A stretch of DNA of 5,011 bases from Bryobacterales bacterium (GTDB lineage Bacteria; Acidobacteriota; Terriglobia; Bryobacterales; Bryobacteraceae). The notes beneath the pieces are model-generated. The model had not been told where the DNA came from. It made no database searches and worked only from the letters and a program-made list of their open reading frames with translations. Positions 1-5,011 of this stretch are shown piece by piece; position 1 is the first letter of the stretch, and every line of letters begins with the position of its first letter. The stretch is from the NCBI GenBank assembly GCA_025462985.1, contig JAOAPP010000464.1:1-5011 (forward strand), given 5' to 3'. The position numbers and the translations under genes were made by a program.

Positions 1-984
1 TCCGAATGTCCTTCAAAAGGTCGCTCATTGTCGAAGCCGAAGGAGCAAGATATACCTTTCAAACGGAGGCATTCCATGGATCAGGGAGCACGACGCGGCG
101 CGGCGGAATCGTCCTGCGTGCACCCAATGGCCGATCTGGCTCGAGACGCGCGCTGGGGACGCACAGAAGAGTCGTACGGAGACGATCCGGTCCTAACCGG
201 CGTCATGGCTGCAGCTTTCGTCAAAGGCTTGCAGGGCAGCGACTCGAAATAGGGGGAAGCCGCCTCGTTGCTGAAACGCTTCCTTGCCAACGAAAACGAA
301 AACGACCGCATCAGTTGTTCCTCAAACTTCGACCCGCGGCTGTTTCACGATTAATATTCGGTGCCACTCCGGATGGCGATTGAATACGGCGGGGCACAAG
401 CGTTCATGACGGCTTACAACAGCGTGAACGTAGTGCCCATGATGGTGTCTCCCATATTGAAAAACGTTGTCAATAAGAACTGGGGCTTTGACGGCCTCAT
501 CTGCACGGACGGCGGTGCGCTCGGCACGCTGATTCGAGACCACAAGTACTCGACAGAACTGGATGAAGGCGCCGCGGCAGCCATCCACGCGGGCATCAAT
601 CAATTTCTGGACCGATCGTGAACCGAAGAATGTACTCGACAAAGGACTAATCTCAGAGAAAGAGATCGATGAGAATCTGCGAGGCGTGTTCCGCGTCATG
701 ATCCGGCTGGGCCTGCTCGATTCGCCCTCGGCTGTGCGGTATGCCACAATTCACCAGCACGGGAATGCATCTGCGCCCTGGGACAGCGAAGAGCACAAGA
801 GAGTCGCGCGTGAGGTCACGGAAAGCTCGATTGCGCTCTTGAAGAATGCAGATGGATTGCTGCTGCTCAGTCGCAACTCGATCCATTCGATGGCCGTATT
901 GGACCGCGGGCTGATGAAGTGGATCTGGACTGGTACAGCGACACCCCACCGTTTCAAATCACACCCCTAGCCGTTATCGCCAAA

Positions 985-992
985 GCAGCTTC
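985..992 (+). other. Internal deletion junction 1 in the GH3 pseudogene
   Basis: Upstream, frame 1 reads WYSDTPPFQITPLAVIAKA, which belongs to the segment just after the GH3 catalytic domain. Directly afterwards, frame 3 reads SFPYAIAW, a stop, then KEHIPAILHLAHN (987-1052). In complete relatives, as I recall them, that second segment lies well inside the C-terminal domain. On the order of a hundred codons are therefore missing between them. The exact breakpoint cannot be fixed by eye because it falls in a short run where both frames are readable. Confidence 0.7.
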
Positions 993-1049
993 CCTTATGC
1001 GATTGCATGGTAGAAAGAACACATTCCCGCCATCCTTCACCTGGCTCAC

Positions 1050-1064
1050 AACAGGAACTGGAGG
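1050..1064 (+). other. Internal deletion junction 2 in the GH3 pseudogene
   Basis: Frame 3 reads HLAHN (1038-1052), which in the family continues as S/C-QELGNALADV. Frame 2 reads QELEAFRRVTLQPGET (from 1052), which belongs to the FnIII-like domain, where relatives have a K/E-ELKGFRRV-like stretch. The segment in between is absent: the glycine-rich NPGGRL region, the FGYGLSYT region and the start of the FnIII-like domain. The Gln-Glu-Leu codons (1052-1060) could come from either side, which would fit a deletion between short similar sequences. Confidence 0.65.
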
Positions 1065-1267
1065 CGTTCCGCCGCGTCACACTCCAGCCGGGAGAAACGA
1101 CAAGGCTGGAGATGCCGGCCGCAGCCGACGCTCTTCGGTACTGGAGTGAAGGAAGCGGTGGTTAGGTTCTGAAAAGGATCGGGTCGAAATCCGAGTCGGA
1201 CCAACCTCGGCAGCGCCCGCCGTAAGCACTACCATCGCCGTTGGACAATGAAGTGGCAGTGAGAGGC

Positions 1268-3463
1268 CTACCGTGTCTGCATCGTGGGCTTCACGTTCTC
1301 CGCCAGGTGGGGTGCTTTGATATGGAACGGCAATCGCGTGTTCAGCATCTCGCTGTACAGTGCGTTCAGGGCTCGCACCATCGTTTGCGATAGAGCGAGT
1401 ATGGCATAGGCGCGTGGGGTAACTTTTTCGTGATGTTCCCGGATGGTCTGCTCGAGTTCCTGGTAAGCCGAAACCAACGCAGCGCCGCATTGGGTGCGAG
1501 TGCCGATCTCCAGATACTTCGTCATGGCATCAAGAGTCGCCGCCAGGCAACTGTCGAACTTATGCTGTGCTTTCGCAATCGCCGGCGCTGCCTCATCGAT
1601 TGAACTCTCAAGGCGATAGCGAATAACCGCGAGCTGTAGCAGAAACAGAGTTCGCAGTGTCGGTTGCCATTTGACTATCAGCCGACGCATGGCGAGCTGT
1701 GCGCGGCGGCGCGAGCCTAGCTCAAATTGAACAACATCCGCCTGCGCATTGACCGCGGCGAAGTCATTGTTCACCTTATCGCGAATCTCACGAATCTCAT
1801 GTATAGCAGACGCGTGGTCGCGCCGGGCAGTGCTGATCGTCGCCAGCCGCGCAATCATCTGCAGGTTTGCCGTGAAGATCTCAAGCATTTGTTGAGCGGC
1901 ACTCACTGGCCAGAACCGCTCATAGAAGATCCACATGCAGATAAGTCCCAGCAGGATTCCGGCAACCCGGTCTCGCGCAATCGTGAGTGAGGTCTGGAAC
2001 CTGGGGTCGCTGAGATTGATGAGATCCCAGGCGAGTGCGATCTGTAGCCCTACATAAGAAATCTTCGGGCTGGCCGTACTCACCCAGGCAGCGATGCCGG
2101 TCACAGCGGCAAAGACCAGAAGGAAGCCCGTGATCGAGTCAATACCCGGGAAGACGAGCGCCTGTGCGCCCATGCCGAAGATGAACCCGCCGATGATGGC
2201 GCCGATGATACGTAAAATCTGCTTTTGGCGCGAGGCGCCCACATTTGAAAGGGCAGTGATAACGCAGGTGGCAAGGCAGGTGCTGATGCCTGGCCAATTG
2301 AGCGCGTTGTAGATGATGTACGAAGCGGTTGCAGCCGCCGTGCCTTTCAACGCAAACTGCAGGTGGTCAGGGTTGGTGAATGCATCTTCCACCCACGGAC
2401 GCTTGATCTTACCTCTTTCTTCAACGCTGGGCGGGAGTGATGGTGAGATGTCGCTTTCGCCTACGAACGCGTAAGGGATCAGGGCGATTGTCCTTTCGAG
2501 TTCCGGAAGCAGCGGAATTCCCGGGGCCGGCCGTTCTTCCGGCTTTAGCTCGACGACGCGTGGCGCCTTCCGGTGCATCAGGTGAGAGCGGATATCGAAG
2601 ATTCGCTCGGCCGCATCGATCATTCGCGTCCGCTCGGCCTCAGTCGGCGAAAGGTCCAGATGTGCAACGTTGGCCGAGATGTCGACCAGTCGGCCTACAA
2701 GCGAAACTATGGCATTCATCTGGCCTGTGAAGTGCGGATCGAAGCGTGTCCGCGCGAGCAAGAGTCGCAGTCTTGAACTGCCCACCGTCGCGTATTGGCT
2801 CAGCTTGGACTGAGCCTTTTCCGGTACAGCCGTATGGCGGCCATAGGCTCGAAGCAATTCCTCGACTGCTGTGAGTCGGTCATTGAGCTCCGAGAAAAGG
2901 TCGTCTTGCGGATGAAAGCTCTGGACGATGTACTCGACCGCTATGGTGACGAGCACCCCAATACTGACGGAGTACGCGGTCCAGAGAATTGAAGCCACAT
3001 GTGCGTCCGTCGGGCCCGTGACGTCCCAGCTCGGAAGAGTCATCACAATCATGAAGCTGAACGCGGCTGCTGCGACATAGTTCGGTACCACGCGGATCAC
3101 AAAGAACACCAGGAAGAGCACGCCTGCGACCCAGAGAAAGTGGGTCAACGGGTAATCGACCGCTAGCATGGCGCCGATGACTGCGACCACACCCCCGGTG
3201 CAAAAGACCGCAATAATTGTGAAACCCGATTCGAGTGTGGCGCGAGGGTTTTCCCGGGAAAGAATAAATGTGTAAAAGGCTGACAGCGCAGCGGACGGAA
3301 GTCCAAACGTCACGATAATCAGCGTTGTGATGGACGCCGCCGTGACGATACGGGCAATGATGGCCAGACGACCGGGGTAAAGAGCAAGCTCCTTCTTAAG
3401 CAGATCCCAGAACCGTGCAAGGACGAAATCCGCGGACCGGGCCGGTTGTGCGGTGGCGGCCAT
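1268..3463 (-). CDS. mdtO: FUSC-family multidrug/aromatic compound efflux permease, MdtO-like
   Basis: Inner-membrane subunit of a tripartite exporter, 731 aa. It has the two-repeat layout of the family: a hydrophobic block at about residues 35-181 (roughly six membrane segments), a soluble region at about 182-355, a second hydrophobic block at about 368-517, and a helical cytoplasmic C-terminal region to 731. The second block opens with VEDAFTNPD (358-366), followed by STCLATCVI (394-402) and NVGASRQK (407-414). These match E. coli MdtO (VADAFTNPD, HTCMLTCVI, NVGSSYQK) and separate it from generic FUSC proteins. It is slightly longer than my memory of E. coli MdtO (about 680 aa). The ATG at 3463 is the only Met before residue 138. 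It begins 2 bp after the mdtN stop with no strong Shine-Dalgarno sequence, so translational coupling is likely. In E. coli, MdtNOP is linked to resistance to compounds such as puromycin and acriflavine; the substrate here is unknown. It ends with TAG, and no mdtP follows. Confidence 0.9.
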   Translation of the reverse strand: MAATAQPARSADFVLARFWDLLKKELALYPGRLAIIARIVTAASITTLIIVTFGLPSAALSAFYTFILSRENPRATLESGFTIIAVFCTGGVVAVIGAMLAVDYPLTHFLWVAGVLFLVFFVIRVVPNYVAAAAFSFMIVMTLPSWDVTGPTDAHVASILWTAYSVSIGVLVTIAVEYIVQSFHPQDDLFSELNDRLTAVEELLRAYGRHTAVPEKAQSKLSQYATVGSSRLRLLLARTRFDPHFTGQMNAIVSLVGRLVDISANVAHLDLSPTEAERTRMIDAAERIFDIRSHLMHRKAPRVVELKPEERPAPGIPLLPELERTIALIPYAFVGESDISPSLPPSVEERGKIKRPWVEDAFTNPDHLQFALKGTAAATASYIIYNALNWPGISTCLATCVITALSNVGASRQKQILRIIGAIIGGFIFGMGAQALVFPGIDSITGFLLVFAAVTGIAAWVSTASPKISYVGLQIALAWDLINLSDPRFQTSLTIARDRVAGILLGLICMWIFYERFWPVSAAQQMLEIFTANLQMIARLATISTARRDHASAIHEIREIRDKVNNDFAAVNAQADVVQFELGSRRRAQLAMRRLIVKWQPTLRTLFLLQLAVIRYRLESSIDEAAPAIAKAQHKFDSCLAATLDAMTKYLEIGTRTQCGAALVSAYQELEQTIREHHEKVTPRAYAILALSQTMVRALNALYSEMLNTRLPFHIKAPHLAENVKPTMQTR

Positions 3464-3465
3464 AG

Positions 3466-4779
3466 TTAGCGGACATCCGGAGGCACATGAGCTCCGTCAA
3501 CAACCACGACTGCGGATTCACCGACGCGCAAAAGCCCAGGTGGCGGCGCATTCACACGAACACGGACTGGATACCGCGTTGCAAGGTGCACCCAGTTGAG
3601 CGTGCGCTGCACGTTCGGCAATCCGGGCGAGAGAGTTCCAATCAACGTAGGATCGGGCGCCACGCCGTAGCCAATGCTGTCCACGGTTCCCGCTAGTGGC
3701 GTATTCATTTGCGGCATGAGATATATGTCGGCCGTCATGCCCGGTCGAACATGCTTCAGCTGCGTCTCGCGGAAATTGGCGACCACCCACCAGTAGCGGA
3801 CGTCGATAAGCGTAAACACCTGCGTTCCGGTGCGGGCATACTGGCCCTGCGAGATGGTGAGATTCGTGACTCGCGTATCGAACGGTGCATAAATGCGCGT
3901 GTTGTTCAGATCGTATTGAGCGCGCTGGACTGCGGAAGTCCTTGCTTGCGTTTGCGCGGTGTACGGCTCAAGCGTAGGAACGTTGTGTACGGACTGGCGC
4001 TCCTGAGCCCGGCTTTGTTGAAGTTGAGCTTTAGCTTGTTCGAGCGCGGCAAGACTGGCCTGCATTTGAGCATTTGCCAGCTTAGCCTCCGCTTGTGCCT
4101 GATGAACCGCCTGCGCGTTGGCCTGCTCCTGCATATGCGCTCGGTCGACTTGATCCACGGTGACGAATTGGCGAGCGAGCAGAGGTTGAAGGCGATGTAG
4201 ATTGTTGTTGACGTAGACCCATTCGGCTTGTGCGCGATCGACGGCGGCCTGGGAAGCTGCCACGTCGGCCGCAGCTGCGTTAACGGCATGTTCCGCCCGA
4301 TTTACATTCGCTTCGCTGACGCCGATACTGGCCTTAGCGGCTACCACGGCACTCTGTTGAGCCGCTACCGTTCGCTCCCGGTCGACAATCTCGCCCCGCA
4401 GTTGAGCCTGCTCGGAAAGAGCGCGCTCGAGTGCATACTGGTAGGGCCTCGAATCGATTTCAAACAGCGGTTCACCCTGTTTTACATACTGGTTGTCGCC
4501 GACGTACAGACGGCTGATTGGTCCGTCTACCTGTGGTGCGATACCTATGAAATTCGCGAAGACCTCCGCGTCGTCAGTACGCGGGTTCTGGATCGTGACA
4601 AGAGCGCACAGAGAGCCCGTGACGATCGCCGCCACAACGGAGCCAACGCTGATGCTAAGACCCAGAATGCGCTTCCACCGGGGCACGGGCACATCCTTGT
4701 GATGAGCCTGTCGCGACTCTCCGTTCTGGTCCGGGTTGTCCTCCGTCTGAGAACCGCTTTCGAATTCCAAGTCCGCCAT
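3466..4779 (-). CDS. mdtN: HlyD/EmrA-type periplasmic adaptor (membrane fusion protein), MdtN-like
   Basis: Periplasmic adaptor, 437 aa, expected to join the MdtO-like permease to an outer-membrane channel. Order of parts: a hydrophilic acidic cytoplasmic tail (1-33), one membrane anchor (about 38-63), the first half of a biotinyl-lipoyl-like domain (about 76-110, with APQVDGPISRLYVGDNQYVK), a long Ala/Gln-rich helical hairpin (about 115-288), the second lipoyl half (about 293-326, with YAPFDTRVTNLTISQGQYA), then a beta-barrel region (about 328-426, with WWVVANFRETQLKHVRPGM and GTVDSIGYGV). The lipoyl and barrel motifs are typical of EmrA/MdtN/AaeA adaptors. It is longer than E. coli MdtN (about 340 aa from memory), mainly through the N-terminal tail and the hairpin. 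The start ATG (4777-4779) is the only Met before residue 216 and lies 7 bp after the ytcA stop, with AGGA just upstream. The name rests on homology plus the ytcA-mdtN-mdtO order; EmrA-like is the fallback. Confidence 0.9.
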   Translation of the reverse strand: MADLEFESGSQTEDNPDQNGESRQAHHKDVPVPRWKRILGLSISVGSVVAAIVTGSLCALVTIQNPRTDDAEVFANFIGIAPQVDGPISRLYVGDNQYVKQGEPLFEIDSRPYQYALERALSEQAQLRGEIVDRERTVAAQQSAVVAAKASIGVSEANVNRAEHAVNAAAADVAASQAAVDRAQAEWVYVNNNLHRLQPLLARQFVTVDQVDRAHMQEQANAQAVHQAQAEAKLANAQMQASLAALEQAKAQLQQSRAQERQSVHNVPTLEPYTAQTQARTSAVQRAQYDLNNTRIYAPFDTRVTNLTISQGQYARTGTQVFTLIDVRYWWVVANFRETQLKHVRPGMTADIYLMPQMNTPLAGTVDSIGYGVAPDPTLIGTLSPGLPNVQRTLNWVHLATRYPVRVRVNAPPPGLLRVGESAVVVVDGAHVPPDVR

Positions 4780-4784
4780 ACCAA

Positions 4785-4788
4785 TCCT
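4785..4788 (-). promoter_or_regulatory. Probable Shine-Dalgarno site of mdtN (AGGA)
   Basis: On the minus strand AGGA lies five bases before the mdtN ATG and overlaps the TAG stop of the upstream ytcA gene. It supports the chosen start and suggests that ribosomes ending ytcA can restart on mdtN. The match is short, so confidence is moderate. Confidence 0.5.
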
Positions 4789-5011
4789 AACTAAAAAACA
4801 GCAGCCAAAGCCCGAAGGCGAGCGTGGCTGCGATGCTGGGATAAACCAGTACCAGAGGCTTCATCTCAGGCTCGATTTGTAAGCGGGCCAGCATCACGTG
4901 GACGCCGAATGTGAGCCCGATGGCCACCACGATGCACAGCAGCCACGCCGGAAAGAAAGAGCCCAGGATGTTAAAGGAGGGCGAGCGCGAGCAGCCAGTG
5001 AGCCCAACCGA
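4787..5011 (-). CDS. ytcA: YtcA-family lipoprotein, 5' end cut off by the window edge
   Basis: Partial gene; 74 residues and the TAG stop are visible, and the start and most of the signal peptide lie beyond position 5011. The visible part opens with VGLTGCS, a good lipobox (L-T-G-C), so the Cys should be lipidated after signal peptidase II cleavage. It continues with SPSFNILGSFFPAWLLCIV, close to E. coli YtcA (SPAIPVIGAYYPSWFFCAI). Two membrane segments follow, at about visible residues 19-41 and 53-73, joined by a short charged loop (LARLQIEPEMK), and the protein ends in FGLWLLFFS. In E. coli, ytcA lies directly before mdtN, as here. The biochemical role is unknown; its constant place ahead of mdtN suggests a helper or assembly role in the exporter, which is inference. 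It was too short and open-ended to be noticed as a normal reading frame. Confidence 0.85.
   Translation of the reverse strand, partial: SVGLTGCSRSPSFNILGSFFPAWLLCIVVAIGLTFGVHVMLARLQIEPEMKPLVLVYPSIAATLAFGLWLLFFS

Larger units (their letters stand above)
1..1251 (+). pseudogene. Glycoside hydrolase family 3 (beta-glucosidase/xylosidase type) pseudogene, 5' end outside the window or lost
   Basis: This is a decayed GH3 gene whose pieces are read in order in changing frames. QTEAFHG (60-80, frame 3) resembles the E-A-L-H-G region ahead of the catalytic core. Frame 1 then gives LARDARWGRTEESYGDDP (136-189), a GH3 hallmark, followed by FLANENENDR, GAQAFMTAYNS and GFDGLICTDGG; the Asp at 508-510 is the expected nucleophile. 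Lesions: an apparent one-base loss near 58-60, a probable small deletion around 88-115, TAG 250-252, TAA 352-354, an extra C at 612-613 (frame 1 to 2), a one-base loss at 899-900 (frame 2 to 1), TAG 1011-1013, TAG 1163-1165 where the family has Trp, and a one-base loss at 1172-1173. Two large deletions remove most of the GH3 C-terminal domain and much of the FnIII-like domain. The end is preserved: LQPGET, ALRYWSEGSGG, then VLEKDRVEIRVG and the natural TGA at 1249-1251. Family assignment is firm; substrate specificity cannot be told. The acid/base region is lost. Confidence 0.9.

Noticed and set aside
288..306. Short tandem ACGAAA-like repeat
   Set aside because: It encodes NENEND, matching the conserved N-x-N-E-N-D-R stretch of GH3 relatives, so it is coding sequence and not a separate repeat element.
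322..747. Minus-strand open frame of 141 codons across the GH3 pseudogene
   Set aside because: The plus strand here carries unmistakable GH3 motifs; the minus-strand product is low-complexity and unlike known proteins.
600..910. Possible programmed frameshifting linking the GH3 frames
   Set aside because: Shifts occur in both directions at unrelated sequences and are combined with in-frame stops and large deletions, so decay explains the frames and recoding does not.
1077..1490. Minus-strand open frame of 137 codons overlapping the 3' end of mdtO and the pseudogene
   Set aside because: It runs out of frame through the end of mdtO and antisense to the FnIII-like remnant; it is a chance opening.
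3709..4200. Open frame of 163 codons on the plus strand inside mdtN
   Set aside because: It lies opposite the coiled-coil region, whose biased codons keep the other strand open; there is no recognisable protein and no credible start context.
4228..4794. Open frame of 188 codons on the plus strand opposite the mdtN 5' region
   Set aside because: It is a shadow of the adaptor gene: its sequence shows no family resemblance or domain pattern, while the minus strand gives clear lipoyl and membrane-anchor motifs.
1..5011. Undescribed defence, mobile or regulatory system
   Set aside because: I looked for inverted repeats, transposase or integrase remnants, array-like repeats, tRNA-like folds and toxin-antitoxin pairs and saw none; everything readable belongs to the efflux operon or the GH3 remnant.

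Overview
The window holds two unrelated blocks that converge near position 1260. On the minus strand, reading right to left, there is a compact efflux operon: the 3' part of a YtcA-family lipoprotein gene (4787-5011), an HlyD/EmrA-type membrane fusion protein gene (3466-4779) and a large FUSC-family inner-membrane permease gene (1268-3463). The gaps are 7 bp and 2 bp. This is the same order as ytcA-mdtN-mdtO in Escherichia coli, where an outer-membrane factor gene, mdtP, follows mdtO. Here no outer-membrane factor follows: mdtO ends 17 bp short of the remains of another gene.

On the plus strand, positions 1-1251 are the wreck of a glycoside hydrolase family 3 (GH3) gene of the beta-glucosidase/beta-xylosidase type. 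Its pieces can be read in order through all three frames, from a segment before the catalytic domain, past the nucleophile motif, to the last residue of the fibronectin-III-like C-terminal domain. Along the way there are four in-frame stops, several one-base frameshifts and at least two large internal deletions. It is too damaged to make an enzyme.

The proposed working of the operon comes from family knowledge. MdtO-type permeases and MdtN-type periplasmic adaptors form the inner-membrane and periplasmic parts of a tripartite exporter for small toxic or aromatic compounds. YtcA is a small membrane lipoprotein of unknown function that travels with them. The outer-membrane channel must lie upstream of the window, elsewhere in the genome, or be shared with other pumps.

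The organism is a Gram-negative (diderm) bacterium with moderately high GC. The GH3 subtype together with a ytcA-mdtN-mdtO set would fit a soil Acidobacteriota (Terriglobia) genome, but a proteobacterium cannot be excluded from this window alone. I see no RNA genes, CRISPR arrays, insertion sequences or new defence-like systems here. Apart from the 16 bp between the convergent blocks and the short intergenic gaps, the window is filled by genes or pseudogene.
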